Shown here: one piece after another, positions 53,121 through 62,227 of the stretch
Layout of the letters: each line of letters opens with the position of its first letter
Position numbering within the stretch: the stretch's first letter is position 1
NCBI GenBank assembly: GCA_016707895.1
Contig: JADJGV010000001.1
Coordinates: forward strand, 979,501-1,043,500
DNA from: Myxococcales bacterium
GTDB taxonomy: Bacteria; Myxococcota_A; Polyangia; Haliangiales; Haliangiaceae
DNA length: 64,000 bases
Reading direction: 5' to 3'
The notes under the pieces: model-generated
What the model saw: only the letters and a program-made list of their open reading frames with translations
What the model was told of the DNA's origin: nothing
The model's database searches: none
Position numbers and translations under genes: made by a program

Positions 53121-54512
53121 ATGGCCTCTCCCAAGCGCGTCCACGCCCCGGCGCCCACCGGCGCCCCGACCTCGTTCGAGCGCGACGAGGTCGCGACCGA
53201 CTTCTCCGACCTCGAGCGCGACGCGGTCGATCGGGTGGCGATGATGACCGAGTCGGTGCTGACCGAGCGGCGATCGGCGGTGCTGGCGGCGTGCCCCGAC
53301 GAGTACGCCGACGTCGGCGCGCTGCTCCGGCTGGTGGTCGACGAGCTCGGCGACCCCAGCGAGCGGCTCGAGCTGCTGGTGCGGGTGCGCGGGCTCTTGC
53401 GCCGGCCGCTGCACCAGCTCGCGCTCGAAGAAGGCGGCGGCCAGCGCGCGCAGCACGTCGAGGACCTGCTGGCGCGCGAGCAGGCCAAGCTGATCGCCCA
53501 CCAGCAGCGGCTGCGGGTCGACCGCGCGGGGGTCCTCGACGGCGAGGTGCTCGACCCCGCGCGACCGCAGGCCGCGAGCGCGCGGCTGGCGGCCAGCCTC
53601 GCGGCGCTGCAGCAGCTGGCCGGGCTGGGCGCCGGCCCCACCGTCCACGATCAGCTGTGGAACGGCAAGAGCACCACCAGCGACACCGGCGTCGGCACGC
53701 TGGGCACCGCGATCGACGTGTTCGAGGCCAAGACCACCTTCATCTTCGGTCAGCTGCTCGAGCGCGCCGACGCCGCCAAGCGCCACGCCGCGGCGCTGGT
53801 GCTCGACGAGGCCTCGGGCAAGCTCAACGGCACGATCGGCGGGCTGGCCGCGGCGGTCGGCATCGTCGAGGGCGCGATCGATCTGTTCTCGAGCGAGACG
53901 TCGACGGTGGCCAAGGTCGACGGCGCCCGCGGCGTGATCACCAACGGCATGCAGCTGGTCGGCAGCCTCGGCGAGCTGGGCGGCGCCAGCTGGGGCGCCG
54001 GGCTGGCGACGACCGGCACGATGCTCACGCTCAGCTACCAGTACCTGAAGCTGATGTACGAGACCGTGGCGATGGGCTGGGAGGCGCGGCTGGGGCTGGT
54101 GCGCGCGACGCTCAACAGCAAGCTCGATCAGGTCCGCGATCGCGCCGGCGCCATCGCCGACGTCATCGACCGCATGGAGCGCGCCCACGCGCTGGCCGAG
54201 GCCGAGACCGATCCGGCCAAGCGCGCGGCGCTCGTCGCCTACCAGCGCGAGCTCGCCGCCGAGGCCGGCGCGCTGATCGACCGGTTCCTCGACGCGCTCG
54301 CGGGCCCGGCCCGGCCGCACCTGCGCTACGCGTGGTCGCTCGACGAGCCGGCGCTGCAGCGGCTGTTCGCCCCGCTGACCGCCCGCCGCGGCGCGCGCAG
54401 CCGCGACGACGTGCTCGCGTCGACGCGGCTCCTGCTCGAGGGCCTGTGCTACGCCGTCACCCACGGCCGCGAGCTCGCCGAGGAGATGACCACCGGCGAG
54501 GTGCCCGAGTAA
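53121..54512 (+). CDS. hypothetical protein with hydrophobic helix segment, 463 aa
   Basis: ATG 53121 gives MASPKRVHAPAPTGAPTSFERDEVATDFSDLERDAVD, without signal. The first half is helical with coiled-coil-like stretches (EQAKLIAHQQRLRV). Residues 225-300 include Gly/Ala-rich helices, GKLNGTIGGLAAAVGIVEGAIDLF and LGGASWGAGLATTGTMLTLSYQYLKL, that could insert in a membrane or form a helical hairpin. The end again is helical. It resembles no family for certain; effector or membrane-active proteins sometimes show this arrangement. It lies across a short divergent region from dnaE2. Confidence 0.75.
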   Translation: MASPKRVHAPAPTGAPTSFERDEVATDFSDLERDAVDRVAMMTESVLTERRSAVLAACPDEYADVGALLRLVVDELGDPSERLELLVRVRGLLRRPLHQLALEEGGGQRAQHVEDLLAREQAKLIAHQQRLRVDRAGVLDGEVLDPARPQAASARLAASLAALQQLAGLGAGPTVHDQLWNGKSTTSDTGVGTLGTAIDVFEAKTTFIFGQLLERADAAKRHAAALVLDEASGKLNGTIGGLAAAVGIVEGAIDLFSSETSTVAKVDGARGVITNGMQLVGSLGELGGASWGAGLATTGTMLTLSYQYLKLMYETVAMGWEARLGLVRATLNSKLDQVRDRAGAIADVIDRMERAHALAEAETDPAKRAALVAYQRELAAEAGALIDRFLDALAGPARPHLRYAWSLDEPALQRLFAPLTARRGARSRDDVLASTRLLLEGLCYAVTHGRELAEEMTTGEVPE

Positions 54513-54745
54513 CGCGCGCCACCCGTCCCGGCCTCGCCCGACGTCCCCGACGAGCCTTGGAGGTTCACGCGGCGCGGTGAGCCACCTGCCTCCACCTGGG
54601 CTCGGCGACGACCCTTGCACGCGCTGCGGGCGAGCACCCGTCTCGCGTCCTGGGGGATGGATGGGCATTCGCCACATCTCCACGGCGTCACCGGGCGCGG
54701 GCACCCGCGGTGGACGGCACCGACCGCCGCGCGCGCCGTGGTGCC

Positions 54746-55510
54746 TCACGCCAGCGGGCCGGGGCGTTCCCACAGGCTGGGCGCCGGGCCGCCGCGCTTC
54801 CAGCCGCCCTGCATGAGCCAGGTCTGCGGCGCGGCCGTCGGCATCGGCTCGAAGCCCTTGGGCCAGGCGAACGGCACGCCGTCGCGCTCGGCCCAGCCGG
54901 CGAAGGCCACGCCGCTGGCGTAGCGGTCGAGCGGCGCGCGGCGCTGACCGAGGCCGGCGTGATCCTCGCGATGGCGGCGCCAGTTGTCGAGCACGTAGGC
55001 CAGTGCGTGGCGCGCCTGGCGCGGCTTCTCGAGCGTCGTCGCGTGGTAGCGGTCGGTGAAGACGCGGCCGGTTCGCGGCGCCCCACCGGCGATGGTGACC
55101 GCGCGGTTCAGCCGCTTCGCGGCTGAGACGCACAGCGCCCGCACGCCGTTGGCCAGCGCGCGGCGATCGTCGGCCTCGCAGAGCAGGTGGATGTGGTGGC
55201 GCTGGATCGACAGGTGGACGACGCGGAAGTCGGCGCGCCCGACCAGCGCGATCATCGCCGCCCGCACCGCCGCGTACGCCTGCGGCCGACGCAGCCGGCC
55301 GACCTGCCGCGTGACGCGCAGGACGACGTGCACCGGCAGGCGGCGATCGTGGAACGGCCGCGCGCGGTGCTTGCCGCGCGCCGGGCCGGGCAGCGTGCGC
55401 TTGCGCCCGGCGCCGACGCGCTTGCCACCGTGGCCGGTCGGATTGCTCGCGCGGTGTGGCGCCCCCTCGGTCCTTGGCAACCCCAGCTGTCGCGCCCGCT
55501 TCGCCGCCAT
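54746..55510 (-). mobile_element. REP-associated tyrosine transposase (Y1/RAYT), 254 aa
   Basis: The protein begins with a basic region (MAAKRARQLGLPRTEG, then KRVGAGRKR) and has the Y1-Tnp (IS200-like HuH) core: LPVHVVLRV, the metal motif HHIHLLCE (H106/H108) and a C-terminal helix with the nucleophile Tyr172 in ALAYVLDNWRRH. Such RAYT enzymes cut single-stranded hairpins and move REP sequences. A short Y1-like relic lies 140 bp away on the opposite strand (55652-55843). It has a GTG/ATG start near 55510 and looks complete, so it may be active. No flanking terminal repeats were found. Confidence 0.88.
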
Positions 55511-56032
55511 TTTGATTGGGCGAATATAACACAGACGAGCCCGACGTCAAGCGCCGAGGAGAATTCAGCGGCGCAGATCGACCGGCGATCGCCGCGCGGG
55601 TCGGCGATCCCGCCGGGGAGACCGCCAGCGCCGAGCGCGCTGTGGAGTTGCCGGCCGCGCCACGCGCTGGTCGACGTGCGCAACAACTGGCGCCGCCACC
55701 GCGAGGGGGGAGGCGCGATAGCTCATCGCGTGCGGCGCGATCGCCTCGAGGTCGGCCTCGAGCGCGAGTACGGGCTGTACGCGTGGACCGGCGACACGGT
55801 GGCGTGCCTGCTGGCGGGCGAGCGGTTGCCGATCGGTTCGTGACCAGGGACGGCGCGCCGGTGACCGCGCTGCCCGGGCTGCTGCATCCGGACCGCTCGC
55901 TCGCCGACCTGGCGCCGCTGCTCGACGTGGCGGCGATGCTGCCGGACGGCTGACCGCGCCGCGACCCCGGGACCCGCGGGGTCCTTGGATGGATGATTGG
56001 ATCGCCGGCCCCGCTCGTGCGTACCAGCCGCC
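55511..56032. other. 522-bp gene-poor stretch with decayed transposase relic and hairpin
   Basis: No complete gene is supported here. Plus-strand 55652-55843 is the relic listed separately, 55834-55953 has a short frame ending LLDVAAMLPDG that may be another shred, and 55963-55983 can form a 7-bp stem GACCCCG/CGGGGTC with loop GGACCCG. The rest is ordinary GC-rich DNA without clear sites. Confidence 0.5.
55652..55843 (+). pseudogene. fragment resembling the C-terminus of a Y1/RAYT transposase
   Basis: The frame reads RPRHALVDVRNNWRRHREG, which lines up with RQARHALAYVLDNWRRHRE of the transposase at 54746, with Asp replacing the Tyr position nearby. The HuH part and most of the N-terminus are missing. 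It continues to YGLYAWTGDTVACLLAGERLPIGS and a stop. Its orientation is opposite to the intact gene. It looks like a dead remnant of a second copy. Confidence 0.55.
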
Positions 56033-56707
56033 ATGGTTCGCCTGACCGCGTGTGTCATCGCCCTGGGCTCGCTCGCGACCGCCAGCGCCGCCCTGGCCCA
56101 TCCCCCGCCCCCCGACCTGTACGACCGCTGCGGCGAGGACGGGTGCCCGCCGCCGACGCCGCGCCCGCTCGGCCTGCAGATGACCGTCGCCGTGATGCTC
56201 GGCCAGTACGGCGTCGGCGGCGTCCACGACGGCGCCGCTGGCGTCGCGGTGCAGGCCGGCCACCGCTGGGGCGACTGGATGGCGTTCGGCGAGTACGACG
56301 GGCTCGGGCTCGGCGGCGACGACCTGCGCGACGGCACGCTCCACCGCGTCGGCGCGGCCCTGCGCTACGACGCGATCGATTTCGGCAAGCAGCTGTCGGC
56401 CAAGGTCTGGGCCGGCGGCGTGGTCTGGCTCGAGGGCGGCCTCGGCCTCGAGCGCGCGCGCTGGCCCGGCGGAACGAACGTCGATCGCAGCGACGTCGCG
56501 TTCGGCGTCGGCGCCGAGTACCGCATCAAGTTCGGCGGCGAGCGCCCGCGGATGATCGGCGTCTTCTACCAGGCCCGCTTCCTCTACGCCGACGCGCCGT
56601 CGCGCACGACGATCGCGTCGCTGTGCGTCGAGGGGTGCCCCGGCGCGCCGCTCGACACCCGCGACCTCGGCGTGTTCTTCGTCGGCGGCCTGACCTTCGC
56701 GCGGTGA
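56033..56707 (+). CDS. exported beta-barrel-like protein, 224 aa
   Basis: ATG 56033 gives MVRLTACVIALGSLATASAALAHP, a signal peptide. The mature sequence begins with a Pro-rich DLYDRCGEDGCPP, then alternating beta strands such as QMTVAVMLGQYGVGG, AGVAVQAGHRWGDWMAFGEYDGLG, GLGLERARWPGG and VAFGVGAEYRIKF. Such patterns are typical of outer-membrane barrels; the last residues FVGGLTFAR end in Phe-Ala-Arg, near the usual aromatic C-terminus. Cys pairs at 29-34 and near the end. Convergent with the gene at 56711. Confidence 0.72.
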   Translation: MVRLTACVIALGSLATASAALAHPPPPDLYDRCGEDGCPPPTPRPLGLQMTVAVMLGQYGVGGVHDGAAGVAVQAGHRWGDWMAFGEYDGLGLGGDDLRDGTLHRVGAALRYDAIDFGKQLSAKVWAGGVVWLEGGLGLERARWPGGTNVDRSDVAFGVGAEYRIKFGGERPRMIGVFYQARFLYADAPSRTTIASLCVEGCPGAPLDTRDLGVFFVGGLTFAR

Positions 56708-56710
56708 GGA

Positions 56711-57538
56711 TCAGCGCACCGGGACGATCCACGACTCGCGCTTGGCGGCGTTGAGGTCGGGGCGCGTGCAGTCGCGGTAGCCCTTGTAGATCGAGTCCAT
56801 CGCCCACGGCCCGCTGCCGGCGCACGGCACGTAGGCGGCCTTGTTGTAGCCGTTGAGCTTCAGCTCGGGCATGCGCGTCGTCTGGCCTTGCGCGTAGCGC
56901 AGCCAGCTCTGGGCCGGCCACTCGATCGGCCACAGCACGTAGGTCGAGACGGCGCGGCCCTGACCGTCGCGCGCGGGCCGGAACTTCAGCTTGAAGCCCT
57001 CGGCGATCGCGTGGGGCTCGAGGTCGAAGCCGGGCCGCTTGAGGAACTTCAGGCGGGTCACCGCGCCGCGCTCGTCGACGTCGAGCAGCAGCCACGCCCG
57101 GGTCCACGCGTCCTGGAGGATCGCGCGGTCGCTGTAGGGCGGCGTGCGGATGTCCGAGATGCTGCGGATCGGCTCGGGCGCGACCGCCGGGCGGTGCTCC
57201 TCGTCGAGGATGATCACCTCGCCGACGTCGCCGTCGAGGCGCCCGGTGAGGTGGCTGGGCGCGCCGTCGGTGACGAGCACGGTCGCGGCCTTGCGGGCGT
57301 GGCCGTACAGGAACGTCACCTGGTAGCGGCCCGGCGCGACGTCGAAGCCGTAGCTGCCGTCGGCGGCGGTCGAGGTCGTGAGCGACGCGCCGGCGCTGTT
57401 GGCGATGTTGACCACCGCGCCCTCGATCGGCTGCCCGGAGGTGCGATCGAGCACCTGGCCGGTCAGCTTCTCGGCGGCGGCGCCAGACGTGAGCACGGTC
57501 ACGCAGATGAGGATGAGCGGCGGCTTGATGGACGGCAT
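56711..57538 (-). CDS. exported protein with carboxypeptidase-regulatory-like and TonB-C-like domains, 275 aa
   Basis: MPSIKPPLILICVTVLTSGAAAEKLTG is a signal peptide. Residues 24-110 match the CarboxypepD regulatory-like fold: GQVLDRTSGQPIEGAVVNIANSAGASLTTSTAADGSYGFDVAPGRYQVTF. The C-terminal half has VDERGAVTRLKFLKRPGFDLEPHAIAEGFKLKFRPARDGQGRAVSTYVLWPIEW, close to the TonB C-terminal / energy transducer pattern. The pair of domains is common in Bacteroidota and Myxococcota exported proteins. Probably periplasmic or outer membrane. Role unknown. Confidence 0.82.
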   Translation of the reverse strand: MPSIKPPLILICVTVLTSGAAAEKLTGQVLDRTSGQPIEGAVVNIANSAGASLTTSTAADGSYGFDVAPGRYQVTFLYGHARKAATVLVTDGAPSHLTGRLDGDVGEVIILDEEHRPAVAPEPIRSISDIRTPPYSDRAILQDAWTRAWLLLDVDERGAVTRLKFLKRPGFDLEPHAIAEGFKLKFRPARDGQGRAVSTYVLWPIEWPAQSWLRYAQGQTTRMPELKLNGYNKAAYVPCAGSGPWAMDSIYKGYRDCTRPDLNAAKRESWIVPVR

Positions 57539-57727
57539 GCGGCCGAGCGCAGCAAGGCATGTACCAGCGTCGACGCGGGCCAACGCCGCGACATGACGCC
57601 GGCGCGGCCGGCGCGGCTGTCGACTCGGTTGCCACGATGTGGCGCGCGCGCCACGGGCGGTGTCGATTGTGACGGGCGATCCCCCGCCGGTATTCACCGC
57701 CCGATCGGCGTGCTGCAATGTCGGGCC

Positions 57728-60076
57728 GTGGTGCGCACGATCGAAGACGACTGGCTCGAGGGCTGGGACCCGACGCCGGCGATCGTGTCGGTGTGGGCCG
57801 AGCCCGACGGCCGGGCCCAGGTCTGGCGCCGCGTCGACGGCCGGCTGGTCCGCGACGACGTGCGGTTCCGGCCATGGCTGGTGCTCGACCGGCTCGACGA
57901 CCTCGAGCCGCTGGGCCCGCGGCTCGGGCGCGAGGGCGATCACCGCGCCGAGGTGACCTACCGCGAGCTGGCCGGGCCCGGCGCGCTGCGCTACCTGGTG
58001 CGCGCCGCCGATCTCGGCGCGCTGACCTCGGCGGTCCTGCGCGGCGCCAGCCGGCGCCTGGGCCGGACCGTCAGCCACCTGCGCGACCTCGGCGAGGACG
58101 CGGCGCTGGCGTTGCCGCCCGACGAGCAGTACCTGGTGGCCAGCGGCCGCACCTACTTCCGCGACCTCGGCTTCGATCAGCTCGCGCGCCTGCAGCTCGA
58201 CCTCGAGACCACCGGCCTCGACGCCGCGCGCGATCGGATCTTCCTGATCGCGGTGCGCACGCCCGACGGCGCGACCCGCACGCTCGAGGCCGAGGCCGAC
58301 GACGACGCCGGCGAGGCGGCGCTGATCGCGCGGCTGGTGGCCACGATCGCCGACGCCGATCCCGACGTGATCGAGAACCACAACCTGCACGGCTTCGATC
58401 TGCCGTTCCTGGTCGAGCGCGCGCGCCGGCTGGGCGTGCCGTTGACGCTGGGCCGCACCGGCGGCCCGGGCCTGCGCACCCGCGGCGCGCAGCGCGGCGC
58501 CGCGCTCGGCGGCCGCACCGTGCGCTACCTGGCGCCGGGCCGCGAGCTGATCGACACGATGGACGCGACCCTGCGCCACGACTTCGCGACCCGCGAGCTG
58601 CCGGGCCACGGGCTCAAGGCGGTGGCCCGCCACCTCGGCCTGGCCGCCGACGATCGCGAGCTGATCCGCGGCGACGCGATCTACGCCACCTACCTGCGCG
58701 ACCCGGCGCGGGTGCGGCGCTACGCGGCGGCCGACGTCGAGGAGGTCGCCGGCCTGGCCCGGCTGCTCGGCGGTGCCGCGTTCGCGCTGGCCCGGCTGGT
58801 GCCGCGGCGCTACGAGCGGGTCGCCGACGCCGGCGCCGCCACCGGCGTGATCGATCCGCTGCTGGTGCGGGCGTACCTGCGCTCGGGCGCCGCGCTGCCG
58901 ACCCACGCCGCCGGCGACGGCACGCCGCACAGCGGCGCCGCGCTGCACCTGTTCGCCACCGGCGTCGCGCACCGCGTGATCAAGGCCGACGTCGCCAGCC
59001 TGTACCCGTCGCTGATGCGCCAGCACCGGATCGGCCCGGCCCGCGATCACCTGGGCGCGCTGCTGGCGCTGGTCGATCGCCTGGTCGATCGCCGGCTCGA
59101 CGCCAAGGATCGCGGCAAGGCGGCCCCACCTGGCTCGCGCGCGCGCGCCGAGCACGAGGCGATGTCGGCGGCGATGAAGCTGGTCATCAACTCGGCCTAC
59201 GGCTACCTCGCCGCCGGCGGCCTGACCCGCTTCGCCGACGTCCACGCGGCCAACCAGGTGACGCGGCACGGGCGCGCGACGCTGGCGCTGATCTGCCGCG
59301 AGCTCGCCGCGCGCGGCGTGCGGCTGCTCGAGGCCGACACCGACGGGGTCTACGGCGCGGTGCCGGCCCACTGGGCCGAGGCCGACGAGCGCCGCGCGGT
59401 GGCCGAGGTCGCGGCGCTGCTGCCGCCGCGCGTCCGGCTGGAGTTCGAGGGCCGCTACGCCGCGATGCTGTCGCACGAGCCCAAGAACTACGCGCTGCTC
59501 GGCGACGACGGCGCGCTCACGCTGCGCGGCGTGGCGTTCCGCTCGAGCCGCGCCGAGCCGTTCGGCGAGGCGTTCCTGCGCGCGGCGATCGCCCGCCTGC
59601 TGGTCGGCGACGTGCCCGGCGTGCGCGCGGCGTACCTGGCCAGCGTCGACGCGGTGCGGGGCCTGCGGGCGCCGCCGTTCGACGTGTCGTCGCTGGTGCG
59701 GCTGAGCCGGAGCCCCGACGACTACCAGGCCGGCCGCGGCGAGCGGCGCGAGCTGGCGTACGAGGCGCTGTTGGCCGCGGGGCGCACCACCTGGCGGGTC
59801 GGCGAGCGGATCCGCTGCTACCGCACCCGCGGCGGCGGCGGCGCGCTGGTCGACCTCGATCGCGCCGCGCTCGATCCCCGCCGCGACTACGACGTCGAGC
59901 ACTACCTGCGCGTGCTGCGCGACACCTTCGCCGCGCGCCTGACCCGGGCGTTCGCGCCGGCCGACTTCGCGGCGGTGTTCGCCGATCCCGATCAGCTCGA
60001 GCTGTTCGCGCGCCCGCTGGCGGCCATCGCGCCGGTGCTCACCGACGTCGCCACCGCGATCGACGCCGGCGCCTGA
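57728..60076 (+). CDS. family-B DNA polymerase with proofreading exonuclease
   Basis: GTG 57728 gives MVRTIEDDWLEGWDP; an alternative GTG is the next codon. The 782-aa protein has exonuclease motifs LQLDLETTGLD (D158, E160), ENHNLHGFDLPF (D224) and YAAADVEEV (D336), and polymerase motifs A DVASLYPSL (D421), B KLVINSAYGYL (K484) and C EADTDGVYG (D537, D539). These match the archaeal/viral/PolII-type B family. Size is like E. coli Pol II. Family-B enzymes occur only in some bacteria, so this is notable; it may serve repair or replication restart. It is divergent from the gene at 56711 with 190 bp between starts. Confidence 0.95.
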   Translation: MVRTIEDDWLEGWDPTPAIVSVWAEPDGRAQVWRRVDGRLVRDDVRFRPWLVLDRLDDLEPLGPRLGREGDHRAEVTYRELAGPGALRYLVRAADLGALTSAVLRGASRRLGRTVSHLRDLGEDAALALPPDEQYLVASGRTYFRDLGFDQLARLQLDLETTGLDAARDRIFLIAVRTPDGATRTLEAEADDDAGEAALIARLVATIADADPDVIENHNLHGFDLPFLVERARRLGVPLTLGRTGGPGLRTRGAQRGAALGGRTVRYLAPGRELIDTMDATLRHDFATRELPGHGLKAVARHLGLAADDRELIRGDAIYATYLRDPARVRRYAAADVEEVAGLARLLGGAAFALARLVPRRYERVADAGAATGVIDPLLVRAYLRSGAALPTHAAGDGTPHSGAALHLFATGVAHRVIKADVASLYPSLMRQHRIGPARDHLGALLALVDRLVDRRLDAKDRGKAAPPGSRARAEHEAMSAAMKLVINSAYGYLAAGGLTRFADVHAANQVTRHGRATLALICRELAARGVRLLEADTDGVYGAVPAHWAEADERRAVAEVAALLPPRVRLEFEGRYAAMLSHEPKNYALLGDDGALTLRGVAFRSSRAEPFGEAFLRAAIARLLVGDVPGVRAAYLASVDAVRGLRAPPFDVSSLVRLSRSPDDYQAGRGERRELAYEALLAAGRTTWRVGERIRCYRTRGGGGALVDLDRAALDPRRDYDVEHYLRVLRDTFAARLTRAFAPADFAAVFADPDQLELFARPLAAIAPVLTDVATAIDAGA

Positions 60077-60119
60077 CGCCGCCGGGTCGCCGGTGACGAC
60101 CGCGCCCGGCGCGGCCCGC

Positions 60120-61457
60120 TCACCGCGCCGACGTCGCCTCGAGCTGGGCGTAGTCGATCTTGCCGCTGGCCAGCCGCGGCAGCGCGGCGACGCCGACCAC
60201 CTCGAAGCCGGTGACGTGGGCGCCGGTGTGGCTGGCCAGCGCGCGCTTGATCGCGGCCAGCGCGTCGGGCGCGCCGCCCTCGACGAACACCCGCAGCTTG
60301 TCGTCGCCGGCGATCGCCGCCACCACCGGCGCGTCGGGCTGGCCGCGCAGCCACGCCTCGAGCTCGTCGAGGTTGACCCGCAGCCCGAACACCTTGGCGA
60401 TGCGCTTGACCCGCCCGGTGATCCACAGCCGGCCGTCGGCGTCGAGCCGCCCGAGATCGCCGGTGCGCAGCACGCCGCCCAGCTCGTCGCCGCGCGCCAG
60501 GTCGGCGCGGTCCTCGGCGTAGCCCATCATCACGTTGGGCCCGCGGTAGATCACCTCGCCGTCGGGATCGATCGCGAGCGCGCCGCCGGGCAGCGCGCGG
60601 CCGACCGAGCCGGCGTGCGCGGGCAGCTCGTCCGGCGACAGCACGCTGATCCGCGCGGTGGCCTCGGTCTGGCCGTACATCACGAACAGCCGCCCGCCGC
60701 GCGCCGCCGCGACGCCGTGGAAATGCCGCACCAGCGCGGGGTCGAGCCGCCCGCCGGCCTGGGTCAGCGTGCGCAGGCTGGGCGGCGCCAGCTTGCCGAG
60801 GTCGAGGCGCCGCAGCATCTGGTACGAGTACGGGACCCCGGCCAGCGACGTCGCGCCGTGCTCGCGGCACGCGCGCCAGAACTCGTCGCTGACCAGCCCG
60901 GCGTCGGTCAGCAGCAGCGTCGCGCCGACGACGAGGTGGCTGTTGACCACCGACAGGCCGTACGAGTAGTGCAGCGGCAGGCTGGTCGGCGCGACCTCGC
61001 CCGGACCCAGCGCCAGCGCCGCGGCGATCGCGCGGGCGTTGGCCTCGACCGCGGCCCGGCTCAGCCGCACCAGCCGCGGGCTGCCGGTCGAGCCCGAGGT
61101 CGACAGCAAGAGCGCCAGCGCGGGGTGCGGCGCCGGTCGCGGCGTCGGCGGCGGCAGCGCGACCGCGCGCCCCAGCACCACCGCGGGCTGGTAACGCGCG
61201 ACCAGCGCGTCGAGCGCGGCGGCGGCGAGGCGCGCGTCGAGCAGCACCACCGGCACGCCGGCGGTGAGCGCGGCCAGGTAGTCGACGACGGTGGCGACGT
61301 CGTTCTGGCAGCACAGGAACGCGATCCCGCCGCCGGCGCGGGCCGCCAACGCGGTCGCCGCGGCGTCGACCCGCGCGCGCAGCTCGCCGTAGCTCACCCG
61401 GGTCGCGGTGGCGGCGTCGATCAGCGCGATCGCGTCGGCGCGGCCGGCCCCGAGCAT
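60120..61457 (-). CDS. AMP-dependent ligase of a carrier-protein operon, 445 aa
   Basis: Start ATG 61457 shares an A with the previous stop (TGATG). MLGAGRADAIALIDAATATRVSYGELRARVD opens an ANL-superfamily ligase: P-loop LLLSTSGSTGSPRLVRLS (about 108-125), YGQTEATARIS (A5-like), TGDLGRLDADGRLWITGR with hinge Asp, and Lys in LASGKIDYAQL near the end. It activates a carboxylate as the adenylate and passes it to a thiol, probably the neighbouring carrier protein. Shorter than usual acyl-CoA synthetases but fits amino-acid- or acyl-carrier ligases. Partner genes are the SDR and the ACP. Confidence 0.92.
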   Translation of the reverse strand: MLGAGRADAIALIDAATATRVSYGELRARVDAAATALAARAGGGIAFLCCQNDVATVVDYLAALTAGVPVVLLDARLAAAALDALVARYQPAVVLGRAVALPPPTPRPAPHPALALLLSTSGSTGSPRLVRLSRAAVEANARAIAAALALGPGEVAPTSLPLHYSYGLSVVNSHLVVGATLLLTDAGLVSDEFWRACREHGATSLAGVPYSYQMLRRLDLGKLAPPSLRTLTQAGGRLDPALVRHFHGVAAARGGRLFVMYGQTEATARISVLSPDELPAHAGSVGRALPGGALAIDPDGEVIYRGPNVMMGYAEDRADLARGDELGGVLRTGDLGRLDADGRLWITGRVKRIAKVFGLRVNLDELEAWLRGQPDAPVVAAIAGDDKLRVFVEGGAPDALAAIKRALASHTGAHVTGFEVVGVAALPRLASGKIDYAQLEATSAR

Positions 61458-62227
61458 CAGAGGCGCATGCCTCCGTCGACGCCGATCACCTGCCCGGTCA
61501 CGTACGCCGCCAGGTCCGAGGCCAGGAACGCGATCAGGTTGGCGACGTCGGTCGCGGTGCCGACGCGGCCGAGGCCGATCTGGGCCAGCCGCCGCGCGTG
61601 GACCTCGGGCGCGAGGCCCTTGATCATGTCGGTCTCGATGTAGCCCGGCGCCACCGCGTTCACGCGGATGCCCTGGGGCGCCAGCTCCTTGGCCGCGGCC
61701 AGGGTCAGGCCGATCACCGCGGCCTTGCTCGCCGCGTAGACCGCCTGGCCCTCGTCGCCGCGCACGCCGATGATCGAGCTGACGTTGATGATCGCGCCGC
61801 GCTTGGCGCGGGCCATCAGCCGGGCCGCGCCCTGCAGGTGATGGATCGCGCCCCGGGTGTTGGTCCCGAGCACGCGGTCGATCAGCTCGTCGCTGATCAT
61901 CCCGATCAGCGCGCCCTCGAGGACGCCGGCGTTGTTGACCAGCACGTCGAGCTGCTTCCACGCCTTGAAGATCGCCTGGTAGCAGGCCTTGACCGCCGCC
62001 GGGTCGGCGACGTCGCCGGGCAGCGCCAGCGTGCGCACGCCGTGGCGGGCCGCGAGGTCGGCCGCGGTCCGGGCCAGGCCGTCCGGATCCCGGACACCAC
62101 CGAGCGCGACGTCGGCGCCCAGCGCGGCCAGCGTGGTCGCGACCTCCAGCCCGATGCCGCGGCTGGCCCCGGTGACGAACGCGGTCTTGCCCGCGAGCAG
62201 CCGCGTCCCCGCCGGCCAGCCGATCAC
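61457..62227 (-). CDS. FabG-like short-chain dehydrogenase/reductase
   Basis: GTG 62227 (GTGA overlap with the carrier gene) begins MIGWPAGTRLLAGKTAFVTGASRGIGLEVA, with the NADP-binding TGxxxGxG. NNAG at 98-101, catalytic Ser150/151 in INVSS, Tyr164 and Lys168 in YAASK, and the end VTGQVIGVDGGMRL are standard SDR marks, very similar to 3-oxoacyl-ACP reductase FabG. It likely reduces a carrier-bound keto group. It is in the middle of the carrier-reductase-ligase operon. Confidence 0.93.
   Translation of the reverse strand: MIGWPAGTRLLAGKTAFVTGASRGIGLEVATTLAALGADVALGGVRDPDGLARTAADLAARHGVRTLALPGDVADPAAVKACYQAIFKAWKQLDVLVNNAGVLEGALIGMISDELIDRVLGTNTRGAIHHLQGAARLMARAKRGAIINVSSIIGVRGDEGQAVYAASKAAVIGLTLAAAKELAPQGIRVNAVAPGYIETDMIKGLAPEVHARRLAQIGLGRVGTATDVANLIAFLASDLAAYVTGQVIGVDGGMRL

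Noticed and set aside
49179..54512. A 1,777-codon open frame on the plus strand across dnaE2
   Set aside because: The first 1,300 codons are Arg/Gln/His-rich antisense of dnaE2; only the last part (53121-54512) is a plausible gene.
56711..59902. 1,063-codon minus-strand frame across the family-B polymerase
   Set aside because: Antisense of a gene with complete catalytic motifs; only the last 275 codons are a gene.
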